From positions 62,001 through 126,000 of the forward strand of contig NZ_NBYY01000034.1 in the NCBI RefSeq assembly GCF_002464935.1: a DNA stretch of 64,000 bases, in the 5' to 3' direction. The translations under genes and the position numbers were made by a program. Source of the DNA: Candidatus Enterovibrio escicola (GTDB taxonomy: Bacteria > Pseudomonadota > Gammaproteobacteria > Enterobacterales > Vibrionaceae). Positions 40,229 to 50,042 of this stretch are shown in pieces. Every line of letters starts with the position of its first letter. Position 1 is the stretch's first letter. The notes below the pieces were generated by a model, which did no database searches, was not told the DNA's origin, and saw nothing but the letters and a program-made list of their open reading frames with translations.

Positions 40229-41152
40229 ATGGCTGAAGAATGTAAATGCCCTCCCCTTGGTCTTCCTGCTTGGATGGGTACGTTCGCAGACTTGATGTCA
40301 CTACTCATGTGCTTCTTCGTACTTCTGCTTTCTTTTTCAGAAATGGATGTATTAAAGTTTAGACAGATTGCAGGCTCCATGAAACTGGCTTTTGGTGTAC
40401 AAAACTTGCTTGAAGTGAAAGACATTCCTAAAGGTACCAGTATTATTGCGCAAGAATTTCGTCCTGGGCGCCCTGAACCCACCCCCATCGAAGTGATCAT
40501 GCAACAGACCATTGATATAACGCAACGTACATTAGATTGGCAAGAGGGTGAGTCTGAACGTTCTGGAGGTTCACAACGTAACTCTTTAACGTTGAATGTG
40601 GGTTCAGAGACCAGTGAAGACTTGATGCAGGTGTACAATATAAAACGAATGTCAAACACGGTTAAAATGATGATAGAGGTTCTCGAACGAGAAGTTGATG
40701 AAGGTGCGATTGAAATAGAGAATCTTGGACAACAATTGATTATTCGTATTCTAGAGAAAGGGGCATTTCCTGCAGGTTCTGCGTTCCTACAGCCCAAGTT
40801 TCGTTCTTTAGTACATAAAATCACCAGTCTTGTAAAAGACGTTCCCGGCGAAATACGAGTGTCTGGTCATACAGATGATTCACCATTAGATTCTGAATTG
40901 TATCGCTCGAACTGGGATTTATCAGCACAGCGCGCGGTATCAGTAGCACAGGAAATGGAGAAAGTTGCGGGCTTTGACCCGATGCGTATGCGTGTCGAAG
41001 GTTTTGCAGGATCTATGCCTCTCGTTCCAAATGACTCACCACTAAATCGTTCACTGAATCGTCGTGTAGAAGTATCTGTCATGCAAGGTAAGCCGATAGA
41101 ATCAGATCAATTATCAGCGGATTTACCTATTCAACCAATTAAAAAATACTAA
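40229..41152 (+). CDS. pomB: Sodium-driven flagellar stator protein PomB
   Basis: 307-residue MotB-type subunit. The single membrane helix (FADLMSLLMCFFVLLLSF) carries the ion-binding aspartate in ADLMS. The C-terminal OmpA-like peptidoglycan-binding domain has ISGHTDDSP-like and SNWDLSAQRAVSVAQ motifs and NRSLNRRVEVSV. It forms the Na+ channel with PomA and anchors the stator to the wall. Confidence 0.95.
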   Translation: MAEECKCPPLGLPAWMGTFADLMSLLMCFFVLLLSFSEMDVLKFRQIAGSMKLAFGVQNLLEVKDIPKGTSIIAQEFRPGRPEPTPIEVIMQQTIDITQRTLDWQEGESERSGGSQRNSLTLNVGSETSEDLMQVYNIKRMSNTVKMMIEVLEREVDEGAIEIENLGQQLIIRILEKGAFPAGSAFLQPKFRSLVHKITSLVKDVPGEIRVSGHTDDSPLDSELYRSNWDLSAQRAVSVAQEMEKVAGFDPMRMRVEGFAGSMPLVPNDSPLNRSLNRRVEVSVMQGKPIESDQLSADLPIQPIKKY

Positions 41153-41370
41153 TTTGCATTAGTAGCTATATGTTATGAAAAATCCTAACTTTTTCCAGAC
41201 TCAAGTCTAAAGTGCGACACTTTCTAATCAAACTGCTAATGCCATTCCATTTAAAAATAACAACAGACTGCTAAAACCAGAAATATTTCTTAGGCTGCTG
41301 TTTAATCCTTGCTTAAAAAAGGTAATATTTAGAGCTGTATAAATTTTCAATTTTATCTTTTTCTTTACGT
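41153..41370. other. Spacer after pomB
   Basis: About 220 bp with no gene. In Vibrio cholerae, as I recall, thiI follows here; instead IS982 sequence starts at 41,371. Confidence 0.4.
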
Positions 41371-41567
41371 AACCTAGGCTGCGCATCAGAACTTTAGCAT
41401 GAATAATTTAGATGCGTTATTCACCGATATCAACGATGATTATTTCTTTCTTCTATCTGGATTTCGTGACTTTAAAATGTATCACACGCAATTTATCTAC
41501 CGTCACATCACATGTGAATTCCCTGATTTGGTTAGTGGTACACGAATGCGGTCATGTGTTCAATAGG
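41371..41567 (+). mobile_element. IS982 remnant, strongly diverged
   Basis: The left end aacctaggctgcgcat and pieces of the transposase (MNNLDALFTDINDD, SGFRDFKMYHTQFIYRHIT) remain. It is more diverged than other copies, so probably an older insertion. Confidence 0.65.
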
Positions 41568-41577
41568 TTGTACTTTG

Positions 41578-42290
41578 GGCGTTGTTTCCCAAATATCTGA
41601 ACTAATCGCAATTCCTACGATCAGATCATCATGGAATTAAACGGAAGGTTATAATGGGAAAGGCCAAGCACCAGATCAGCAACTGGAAATAATATAATCA
41701 AGCATGAGTAAACCGTGGCTCAGTGACTTTTTAGATAGACTTCACTACTATTAAGACATCCCATTGTCTAATGCATCACGGTCATAGTGGCCATTAGTTT
41801 ATATTTTGGATACTGCGATTGAAACAGCACTGATGGTGAAAGGTATTTTTAAGCTCCCACTTCTGTGGATTAAAAGGTTTTCTCAATTCAGTTTTTTCGT
41901 TGATGCATGTCCCGCTGAAATTTCCTACATACACCTGTATTAGTAAGTATTTGAAAAGCGTAAAAGTTAAGTACCGTTTGCCGCTCCGCTCTAGGAGCTG
42001 TAGCCCACGTCTTTATTGATGCCACAGGCCTGAAAGTATACAACGAAGGTAAATGAAAAACGCGTAAACACGGGAAGGAAAAGCGGTGTATCTAGCGCAA
42101 ATTTCATCTTGCCGTTGATGTGTCTACTCATGAGGTTATTTCTGCAGAAGTTAATTATAGTTTCAGTGGATGATAATGAGATTTTACCTATGATTATTTA
42201 ATCCATTACGACGAAAGATACAGAAAGTCAGTGCTTATAGAACCTCTGACACAAAAGCATATCACCACGTACAGAAGAACAAAGGAATAA
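41578..42290 (+). mobile_element. IS5-family (lineage A) remnant, 5' part
   Basis: The terminus ggcgttgtttccc is followed by MGKAKHQISNW, an IETALMVKGIFKLP-like block, DATGLKVY, KTRKHGKEK and DTKAYHHVQKNKGITP. It has stops and frameshifts. IS982 sequence on the other strand begins at 42,291, and an IS5 tail resumes at 43,060, so the IS982 copy is nested in the IS5 element. Confidence 0.8.
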
Positions 42291-43059
42291 CGCCAAAGTT
42301 TCATCACCTTTTGTTTTATATTATTTTTCAGACCCGTTATCAGTATCACTCCCTTGTCTGCAAGTTCCCGCTCCAATGGATCAGAGATATAACCTTTGTC
42401 TCCGTATAAACACTCCAAATGCTCGTCAACCATTTCCGACACAGGCTTTCTATTATTCACGTTAGTCTTCGTCACTTTGACTGAAATAATGCTACCTTGG
42501 TCATTGACAATAAGGTGTAAATTTAAGCCGTAGAATTACCCCATCGTTCCTTTTCCTCTCTTCGAGGTACCTTTAAAAACATGATGTCTGAAAATGAATA
42601 GGTTGTGATGAAGCTGTAGCTTAGATGAATCAACGAAGGCAATCCCTGTTGGCCTTGCGTGACGGTGAGTGAGGTAAGAGCAAAGCAGAACCAGAACACC
42701 TTGCATGAGCTTGATCATCCTCGTTTAGCTAACTCATTCAGGAAATTCGTTGGTGAGGTAGCGGCAAATAAAGTGGATGTAATAGCTTTTAAAGTTTCGA
42801 CACCAAGATTGATGGAAAACTATCACTATCGTCATCACTTAGCTAACTGGGAGTTAAAAAGGCTTGTTTCTTTGTTGGACACCAGAAGAAAATTAGGTGT
42901 TTATCCCATGAAAGGAGGAAAGTCTGGCAGAAATCATCGACATCGAGGAAAACAGCGTCTAAGTTATTTATGCTCAAATCCTTATGCAGTTAATAGTTTT
43001 TTTAAACGATCAGATCGCAAGTTTGGCATTTAGTTCATTTCTTATGCGCAGCTCAGGTT
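42291..43059 (-). mobile_element. IS982 copy nested in IS5
   Basis: The left end is at 43,059 (caggtt on the plus strand). The transposase is readable in pieces (LYGDKGYISDPLERELADKG, PTGIAFVDSSKLQLHHNLF, KGTSKRGKGTMG). The right terminus is missing. Confidence 0.82.
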
Positions 43060-43210
43060 AATAAAATGCTCAAGTTAGTGAAACGCTGAAAAATAGGAAA
43101 GTGATGAACAAAGTTATAATATTCGGTATGCCTGTTCGCTAGTAGACAAATTAAGACTGCAAAAAAGATTGGGATCAGTGCATTATAGGCCTTATTTAAT
43201 CAACAACACC
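43060..43210 (+). mobile_element. IS5-family (lineage A) right end
   Basis: Encodes NAQVSETLKNRKVMNKVIIF and GMPVR, then the terminus aatcaacaacacc. The split at the IS982 junction is at the same codon as at 35,954. Confidence 0.78.
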
Positions 43211-43483
43211 AGTCATGGTACCTTTTTGGAAAGGTGAAGCTGTGCTAGTGGTCTAAACAATGGTTTCTTGGCTATAACTCTTGATATTATAACCTAGGAT
43301 AGGTTCGTTAGCATCTGGAATGAATTTGAACCTGCTTCGTACCAAACACTAGTTAATATCAAGTTTATGGTCTTAAATGGTGTAGTTAGCCTTTGGTCTG
43401 ACATTACTGATAGTGTGTATACAGGTTAGACCTACTGCTACCCCCTCAAATCAATTGATATGTGTACAGAAATGAGAAAAAAT

Positions 43484-43507
43484 AAAAGACACTTATAGGT
43501 CTTTTTT
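43484..43507 (+). terminator. Rho-independent terminator, possibly bidirectional
   Basis: Stem aaagac / gtcttt around an 8-base loop, with A-rich sequence before and a T run after. It stands between IS debris and nrdR. In Vibrio, glyA usually precedes nrdR; if so, this may be the surviving terminator of a lost gene. Confidence 0.55.
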
Positions 43508-43592
43508 CTAAAAACGACGATTTAACGCCATAACCCACTTACCATTTTATCTAAATCGGTTACACTTGCTTCTATTCTTTCAAGGAGGCAAG

Positions 43593-44042
43593 ATGCACTG
43601 TCCATTTTGTGGTGCGAATGACACTAAGGTCATTGACTCAAGGCTAGTGGCTGATGGTCATCAAGTTCGTCGCCGTCGCTTATGTCTAGCATGTAGCGAA
43701 CGTTATACCACGTTCGAAACTGCGGAATTAGTGATGCCACGAATCATAAAAACGAATGGTAATCGAGAACCCTTCAACGAAGACAAATTACGTGGAGGCA
43801 TTCAACGTGCACTGGAAAAACGTCCAGTGAGTGCTGATGATATTGAAAAATCGATAAACAATATGAAGTCAATGATTCGTGCGGTAGGTGAGCGTGAACT
43901 TTCTTCTACCATGGTTGGTAACTTAGTTATGGATGAACTGAAAGAACTCGATAAAGTCGCATATATACGGTTTGCTTCTGTGTATCACTGCTTTGAAGAT
44001 ATTCGAGATTTTGGTGTAGAAATTGCTCGGTTGGAAAAATAA
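43593..44042 (+). CDS. nrdR: Transcriptional repressor NrdR
   Basis: ATP/dATP-sensing repressor of ribonucleotide reductase genes. 149 residues. The N-terminal zinc ribbon has cysteines in MHCPFCGA and [10 protein letters not shown]; the ATP-cone domain follows ([18 protein letters not shown]). The start ATG 43,593 is set by AAGGAGG five bases upstream and by the family N-terminus. Confidence 0.97.
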   Translation: MHCPFCGANDTKVIDSRLVADGHQVRRRRLCLACSERYTTFETAELVMPRIIKTNGNREPFNEDKLRGGIQRALEKRPVSADDIEKSINNMKSMIRAVGERELSSTMVGNLVMDELKELDKVAYIRFASVYHCFEDIRDFGVEIARLEK

Positions 44043-44050
44043 GCGGTTAC

Positions 44051-45199
44051 ATGTTTTCAATTTTTGATTATCAGATGATGCAGCGTGCGCTCGAATTAGC
44101 TGAGCGTGGCATATATACTACAACACCTAACCCGAATGTAGGTTGTGTGATCACCCAAGATAACAAAATTGTGGGGGAAGGTTTTCACTATCGTGCGGGA
44201 GAACCGCATGCTGAGGTGCATGCATTGCGTGCAGCTCGAGAGCGGGCAGCGGGTGCAATTGTCTATGTGACACTTGAGCCTTGTTCACATGTTGGGCGAA
44301 CACCGCCTTGTAGTGATGCATTGATCGAAGCAAGAGTAAATCGTGTAGTGTGCGCCATGGTTGATCCTAACCCTGAAGTTTCAGGTTGCGGTATTCAATG
44401 TCTTCGCGATGCAGGTATTCAGGTAGATGTCGGTTTAAGGCAAGTACAGGCAGAGAAATTAAATCTTGGCTTTATCAAAGTAATGCAAACTGGATTACCG
44501 TATGTTCAGTTAAAACTTGCCTCTAGTCTAGACGGTCGAACTGCGTTGTCGAACGGTCAAAGTAAATGGATCACAGGAACAGAAGCGCGTGCTGATGTGC
44601 AAAAGTTTCGTGCAAAAACTGGTGCGATTTTATCGACTAGTAAAACTGTATTGGAAGATGATCCTTCATTGAACGTACGTTGGAAGTTGTTGCCTGTTGA
44701 GGTTCAATCACAATACGACGAAGCTTCGTTACGTCAACCTGTTCGAGTTATCCTAGATAGGAAATGCTCGATACCTACATCATCACATTTATTTACATTG
44801 CCGGGGCATATTATTATTTTGACGTCGAAGAACGAACCCTCTACACGAAACTACTTGATTTCACAAAGAGAGCGATTTTTCGAAAAAGATAATGTTGAAG
44901 TGATGACGATTTCTAACGTTGAAAAGGGACTCGACCTGAACATGGCCATGCAAATGTTGGCGAGAAAAGGTATTAACCATATATGGGTGGAAGCAGGTGC
45001 GACGTTTTCGGGTAGTTTGCTTGAAGCGGATTTGGTTGATGAACTCATTGTGTATCAGGCTCCAAAATTAATGGGTGTTGACAGCCGAGGGTTAGTAAAC
45101 ATCAGTGGGTTCACAGCTATGGAGCAGGTCTTAACATTTACATTGACAGATGTACATCGTTTGGGCAACGATATTCGCATTCGGATGCAGAGACCGTAA
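44051..45199 (+). CDS. ribD: Riboflavin biosynthesis deaminase/reductase RibD
   Basis: Bifunctional enzyme of 382 residues for the second and third steps of riboflavin synthesis. The N-terminal deaminase domain has the zinc ligands HAEVHAL and CSHVGRTPPCSDAL. The C-terminal reductase domain starts near residue 150 (LKLASSLDGRTALSNGQSKW). It follows nrdR by 8 bp. Confidence 0.96.
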   Translation: MFSIFDYQMMQRALELAERGIYTTTPNPNVGCVITQDNKIVGEGFHYRAGEPHAEVHALRAARERAAGAIVYVTLEPCSHVGRTPPCSDALIEARVNRVVCAMVDPNPEVSGCGIQCLRDAGIQVDVGLRQVQAEKLNLGFIKVMQTGLPYVQLKLASSLDGRTALSNGQSKWITGTEARADVQKFRAKTGAILSTSKTVLEDDPSLNVRWKLLPVEVQSQYDEASLRQPVRVILDRKCSIPTSSHLFTLPGHIIILTSKNEPSTRNYLISQRERFFEKDNVEVMTISNVEKGLDLNMAMQMLARKGINHIWVEAGATFSGSLLEADLVDELIVYQAPKLMGVDSRGLVNISGFTAMEQVLTFTLTDVHRLGNDIRIRMQRP

Positions 45200-45218
45200 C
45201 ATTTTAAAGTGGAATAGT

Positions 45219-45881
45219 ATGTTCACAGGTATTATCGAAGCAGTTGGTAGCATTCAGAAAATCACGTCAAAGGGCAAAGATATTGTGCTTACAATCGACA
45301 GTGGCAAATTAGATTTGTCTGATGCTAAACTTGGAGACAGTATAGCCACAAATGGTGCTTGTTTGACAATTGTTGAATTGACAGTTAATGGTTATATTGC
45401 AGATCTATCAACAGAAACACTTCAACGCACCGCATTTGTTCATTATAAATCAGGTCAGAAAGTAAACTTGGAAAAAGCCATGCTTCCGACTACCCGATTT
45501 GGTGGGCATATTGTGTCAGGTCATGTGGATGGGTTGGCAATCATCATGTCACAATTACAAATTGGTCGTGCGATTGAGTTATGGTTGGAGACATCGGCAA
45601 GTCTTGCTAAATATTTAGCAGAAAAAGGCTCTGTCACTGTTGATGGTATCAGCTTGACCATTAATGAAGTAGAGGGTGCATGCTTTAAGCTGACTATTGT
45701 ACCGTATACTGCATTGGAAACAACGATTTCAGTTCTTAAGGTAGGGCAGTTTGTTAATATAGAAGTAGACGTGATTGCTCGCTATTTAGAACGATTAGTG
45801 ATGGGGGATCGCGCTGTACAGCGGACTGACGTTGGTGGATTAACCCTGGAAAAACATGCAGAATCTGGCTTTTTGAGATAA
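45219..45881 (+). CDS. ribE: Riboflavin synthase alpha subunit
   Basis: Dismutates two 6,7-dimethyl-8-ribityllumazines to riboflavin. 220 residues with two lumazine-binding repeats: MFTGIIEAVGSI with NGACLTI, then GGHIVSGHVDG with VDGISLTINEV. The start is placed at ATG 45,219 by the family N-terminus; upstream in-frame sequence overlaps ribD. ribBA is expected next but is missing. Confidence 0.95.
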   Translation: MFTGIIEAVGSIQKITSKGKDIVLTIDSGKLDLSDAKLGDSIATNGACLTIVELTVNGYIADLSTETLQRTAFVHYKSGQKVNLEKAMLPTTRFGGHIVSGHVDGLAIIMSQLQIGRAIELWLETSASLAKYLAEKGSVTVDGISLTINEVEGACFKLTIVPYTALETTISVLKVGQFVNIEVDVIARYLERLVMGDRAVQRTDVGGLTLEKHAESGFLR

Positions 45882-46104
45882 TTAAATGGGTTGTCGTTTC
45901 GACATAAACAGGAGTAACAAGGGAAAATCATGTATTCAATAAATTGATTATTATTTAAAATAAATACTCACATTCAATGAATATACTGCTCTTTTTTCAT
46001 ACATTTTGGTTGATTTTGAGTATCCAATCGTTCTCAGATTGAGTAAGTACAAGATTGTATAGTGTCTAGATGGGTATTTTTTGTCTCTCAATGGGAGAGA
46101 TTAT
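45882..46104. other. Spacer where ribBA is expected
   Basis: No gene and no recognisable remnant of ribBA. AT-rich sequence up to an IS5 tail. Confidence 0.4.
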
Positions 46105-46246
46105 ATTAAATAAGGCTCATAATACACTGCTCCTAATCTTTTTTACAGTCTCAATTTGTCTATAGCCGAACAGGCGTAGCGAGTCTTATAATTTTGTTCA
46201 TCGCTTTTATATTTGCCAGCACTTCACTAACTGGAGCATTGTAATC
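46105..46246 (-). mobile_element. IS5-family (lineage A) right end
   Basis: Minus-strand translation: NAPVSEVLANIKAMNKIIRL and ATPVRL, then the IS5 end. It begins at the same codon junction with IS982 as the tails at 35,954 and 43,060. Confidence 0.72.
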
Positions 46247-47077
46247 AACCTCAGACCTGCATAAGCGCTTGCTTATTAAGCCTAGCCATCTGGATGCTCA
46301 ACTGCTTTGGTTGAAATGAATACACGATGAGCTGTCAGCGAGTTTCCCATAAAACTGATACAACTACGGTGCCTAGAATGCTTGATTTGAGATATGTTTT
46401 TTAGTTGGTCAAAAACGGTTTCCATAATAAATTATTTCCGGAGCATCAGGCAGTCCTAAGGTTTCATCACTTTTAGTTTCATATTCTTTTTGACACCCGT
46501 TATCAGTGTCACTCCCTTATCTGCAAGTTCCCGATCCAATGGATCAGATATATAACCTTTATCTCCGTATAAACACCCCATCGTTCCTTTTCCTCGCTTC
46601 GCGGTACTTTTAAAAAACTAATAGATGAAAATGCATAGGGTGTTATAAACCTGTGTCTTGGACGAATCAACGAAGGCAATCCCTGACGGTGAGTGAGGTA
46701 AGAGCAAAACGGAACCAGAACACCTTGCATGAGCCTGAATATTCGCGTGTAGCTGACTAATTCATTGGTGAGCTAGCGGCAAACAAAGTGGATAATAATA
46801 GGTTTTAAAGTCTCTATACCCCGATTGAGGGACAGCTATTACTACAGTCATCACTTCAGCTAACATGAGAGGCGAAAAGGCTTATTTCTTTGTTTAACAC
46901 CGAAAGAAATTAGGTGTTTTTTCCATTCAGGGAGGAACGTCTAGTAGCAGTCGTCAACATCGACGAAAACACCATCTCAGTTATTCATGCCAAACTCCTT
47001 ATGCAGTCAATAGTTTTTTCTAACGATTCAGATCCCGACTTTGGCATTTAGTTCATTTTTTATGCACAGATCAGGTT
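46247..47077 (-). mobile_element. IS982 copy with both ends
   Basis: Right end aacctcagacctgcataag at 46,247 and left end at 47,077. The transposase is frameshifted and partly deleted (VKVIYLIHWIGNL-like and FVRSSYRFITPY-like text, MNNLRWCFRRC start). It sits between ribE and ribH. Confidence 0.85.
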
Positions 47078-47450
47078 AGTTAGAAATGTCGCATTCATCC
47101 TCAATATCCAACTTCACTATCTACTCCCCTTACAACCAAAATCTGGATCCAAGTAGGAAGGCTTTAGAGAGTGATGAATGAAAGATCGAGGAATAACGAT
47201 TACTTTTAAAATAAACACGATTTCAAAGAGGCCATTTAACACTGAAACTCTTTTAAATATTGCAGACTCTTTGGTATATCGAGCGAACGATAAATTTCAG
47301 CCCCCCCAACCTGTATTTTTAAGTTGATTGAGTATATATACAATTCACTATTCTGTCTAACGATAAGGAACAAGTACTAGATAATTTACCATTAAGTATG
47401 GTAGCATCTTGCATGTTATTTGTATGGATAAAAACGCCACAGGAAGGCTC
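47078..47450. other. Spacer before ribH with a repeat shared with 50.85 kb
   Basis: No gene. The last 110 bases (from about 47,238) resemble 50,850-50,947 closely. The ribH ribosome binding site (aggaagg) ends this region. No FMN riboswitch is apparent to me. Confidence 0.4.
47238..47345 (+). repeat. Diverged repeat, copy 1
   Basis: Shares cactgaaactctt, atttcagact-like, acgataaatttcag and aagttgattgagtatata with 50,850-50,947. Both copies follow an IS982 element, but the repeat itself is not IS982. Confidence 0.65.
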
Positions 47451-47921
47451 ATGAAAGTGATCGAAGGTGCGAGCGCAGCGCAAAATGCTCAATTCGCTAT
47501 CGTTATTTCGCGCTTCAATAGTTTTATCAACGAAAGGCTGCTGGAAGGAGCCCTTGATGCACTTAAGCGCCAAGGTCAAGTCAGCGAAGGGAATATTATA
47601 GTTGTACGTTGTCCAGGCGCTTACGAGCTTCCATTGGTTGCGCAACGCGTTGCAAAAAGGGGTTGCTATGATGCAATTATCGCTCTAGGTTCCATAATAC
47701 GAGGCGGTACACCACATTTTGATTATGTGGCCGGGGCATGTAACAAAGGGTTAGCACATGTGGCTTTAAAGTTTGATATACCTGTGGCTTTCGGTGTGCT
47801 GACTGTAGATACCATAGAGCAAGCCATTGAACGTGCGGGTACCAAGACCGGTAATAAAGGGGCAGAAGCCGCGCTAAGCGCGCTTGAAATGGTAAATGTT
47901 CTGTCTCAAATTGAATTCTAA
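47451..47921 (+). CDS. ribH: 6,7-dimethyl-8-ribityllumazine synthase
   Basis: Condenses 3,4-dihydroxybutanone phosphate with the pyrimidine made by RibD. 156 residues, start [20 protein letters not shown], catalytic-site phrases [23 protein letters not shown] and [17 protein letters not shown] 47,451 is preceded by aggaagg. It is 12 bp before nusB. Confidence 0.96.
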   Translation: MKVIEGASAAQNAQFAIVISRFNSFINERLLEGALDALKRQGQVSEGNIIVVRCPGAYELPLVAQRVAKRGCYDAIIALGSIIRGGTPHFDYVAGACNKGLAHVALKFDIPVAFGVLTVDTIEQAIERAGTKTGNKGAEAALSALEMVNVLSQIEF

Positions 47922-47933
47922 ACGGGGGTTACG

Positions 47934-48407
47934 GTGAAACCAGCCACACGGCGGAATGCAAGACATTTTGCACTACAAGCTATTTATTCGTGGCAACTGA
48001 CCAAAGATAATATTGCTGAAATAGAAGCTCAATTCTTGTCTGCGGATCATTACGAAGAAGAAAAATATCAGGCTGAAGAACCACGACTACGTCAACCAGA
48101 CACTGATGTAGAACACTTTCGTGATTTATTCTCGGGTGTAGTGATTAATCACTTGGAAATGGACAATAAAATGCGTCCTTACTTGTCTCGTCCACTGAAA
48201 GATTTAGATCAAATGGAACATGCACTTCTACGTCTGGCAACGTATGAACTTTGCAAATGTGAAGATGTTCCGTTTAAAGTGGTGATTAACGAGGCCATTG
48301 AAATGGCAAAACGCTTCTGCTCAAAAGATAGTCATAAGTTCGTGAACGGTGTCTTGGATAAAGTGGCACCGACGATACGGAAAAAGAACAATTTAAAATT
48401 CAAATAA
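47934..48407 (+). CDS. nusB: Transcription antitermination factor NusB
   Basis: All-helical RNA-binding protein that joins NusE at boxA to promote rRNA antitermination. 157 residues, GTG start ([20 protein letters not shown]). Conserved [20 protein letters not shown] and EAIEMAKRF near the end. Confidence 0.96.
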   Translation: MKPATRRNARHFALQAIYSWQLTKDNIAEIEAQFLSADHYEEEKYQAEEPRLRQPDTDVEHFRDLFSGVVINHLEMDNKMRPYLSRPLKDLDQMEHALLRLATYELCKCEDVPFKVVINEAIEMAKRFCSKDSHKFVNGVLDKVAPTIRKKNNLKFK

Positions 48408-48465
48408 CAGGCCAGCAATGCTAACCTGTTTCTTAGCGGGTGCCCTTTACGTTTGGAATGAAAGA

Positions 48466-49443
48466 ATGTCAGGTAATGAATTTGACTTGATCAACCGTTA
48501 TTTCAAATCTCAACCTGTTAACAGGAAAGACGTAGTGTTAGGAATTGGAGACGATGCGTCCGTGATTTCTGTTCCTGAAAACAGTCAATTAGTGGTAACG
48601 ACCGACACACTCGTTGCAGGAACCCATTTCCTTAAGAATACTGATCCCGTGAAAGTTGCGTATAAAGCACTCGCTTCTAACTTGAGTGATTTAGCTGCAA
48701 TGGGGGCAGTACCATCATGGTGTTCTCTTGCATTGACCATGCCTAAGTTAGATGAAGTGTGGCTAAAGGGTTTTTGTGAAGGCTTTTACAAACTTGCTGA
48801 ATACTATCACGTACAACTTATAGGAGGTGATACCACGAGGGGCCCTCTGAGTCTAACCATTACGTTGCAAGGTATAGTCCCCGCGGACACGGCCATTCGT
48901 CGTGATGGAGCAAAGGCTGGTGATTGGCTATACGTCACAGGTAATTTGGGTGATAGTGCAGCAGGGCTTGATGTTATTTTATCAGGTCTAGCACCTAAAA
49001 ACAGTACGGAAGAAATATTAGTTGAACGTCACTATTATTCACAACCGCGTGTTCTTGCAGGACAGGCCTTGCGTAGTGTGGCATCCTCTTCGATAGATAT
49101 TTCCGATGGTTTGATTACCGATTTAGTACACATTCTTAAAGCTAGCAATGTTTCGGCGATCGTGAACGCGGATCAACTGCCAGTATCCGAAGAGTTATTA
49201 CAATTTGTGGATAACCCCAAAGACGCTGCAAAGATCGCACTGTGTAGTGGCGAGGAATACGAGCTTTGTTTTACCGTGTCAGAAAGCCAACGGGATAAAT
49301 TAGATGCCGTTTTATTGGATACAACAACACCTATCACTTGCATTGGCAAAATTTATCCTGGTGAGGGATTACGTGTCAATTGGAAGGGAAAATCTATTGA
49401 TTGGCCACTGTCTGGTTGGGTTCATTTTCTGAAAAACAAATGA
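48466..49443 (+). CDS. thiL: Thiamine-monophosphate kinase
   Basis: Phosphorylates thiamine monophosphate to the active diphosphate. 325 residues. PurM-like fold motifs GIGDDASVI, TTDTLVAGTHFL, NLSDLAAMGA, IGGDTTRGPL and DISDGLITDL. I use ATG 48,466 (MSGNEFDLINRYF) by family alignment. The stop overlaps the pgpA start (ATGA). Confidence 0.95.
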   Translation: MSGNEFDLINRYFKSQPVNRKDVVLGIGDDASVISVPENSQLVVTTDTLVAGTHFLKNTDPVKVAYKALASNLSDLAAMGAVPSWCSLALTMPKLDEVWLKGFCEGFYKLAEYYHVQLIGGDTTRGPLSLTITLQGIVPADTAIRRDGAKAGDWLYVTGNLGDSAAGLDVILSGLAPKNSTEEILVERHYYSQPRVLAGQALRSVASSSIDISDGLITDLVHILKASNVSAIVNADQLPVSEELLQFVDNPKDAAKIALCSGEEYELCFTVSESQRDKLDAVLLDTTTPITCIGKIYPGEGLRVNWKGKSIDWPLSGWVHFLKNK

Positions 49444-49928
49444 ATAATCCAATCAATAAAATTCAGCTATCCAATCCAGTTCATCTGTTAGCAACGGGCT
49501 TCGGCTTAGGGCTATCGCCTTTTATACCTGGCACAATAGGCACCTTGGCTGGTCTTCTCATATATTTACTGATTGTATCTATTTCATCGGTACTATTACC
49601 AATTACAATAATGATTGGGTCTATTGTTGGTATTTATCTTTGTGGACGAACTGCCGAAGACATGAGTGTACACGACCACGGCAGCATTGTTTGGGATGAA
49701 TTTATCGGATTTTGGATAACCATGTTGTTGGTCCCTGTTACTGATTGGCAAATAGTGTCGGCAGGTTTTATTATCTTCCGTTTCTTTGACATGATTAAAC
49801 CGTGGCCGATCTGCTTATTGGATACTAAAGTCCCCGGTGGCTTAGGCATAATGCTTGATGATATTGTCGCTGGACTAATATCGATGGTGGTTCTTTGGGC
49901 AGGGAATCATTATTTAGGTCAGTGGTAA
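49440..49928 (+). CDS. pgpA: Phosphatidylglycerophosphatase A
   Basis: Inner-membrane phosphatase producing phosphatidylglycerol. 162 residues, with GFGLGLSPFIPGTIGTLAG, the DEFIGFWI motif and several membrane helices. Translationally coupled to thiL. Confidence 0.94.
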   Translation: MNNPINKIQLSNPVHLLATGFGLGLSPFIPGTIGTLAGLLIYLLIVSISSVLLPITIMIGSIVGIYLCGRTAEDMSVHDHGSIVWDEFIGFWITMLLVPVTDWQIVSAGFIIFRFFDMIKPWPICLLDTKVPGGLGIMLDDIVAGLISMVVLWAGNHYLGQW

Positions 49929-50042
49929 TTTCACTGGTAATTTCACTCTGAAAAAACCAATACTTGACAGTAAGTGATTTAAACATTTTTTCTAGAAAAA
50001 TTGATGGAGCATCTCTTTTTGAACATTAATAATTATGTAATT

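Noticed and set aside
40120-40824. 234-codon open frame antisense to pomB
   Set aside because: It lies entirely opposite pomA/pomB coding sequence, has no family features, and reflects codon use of the real genes.
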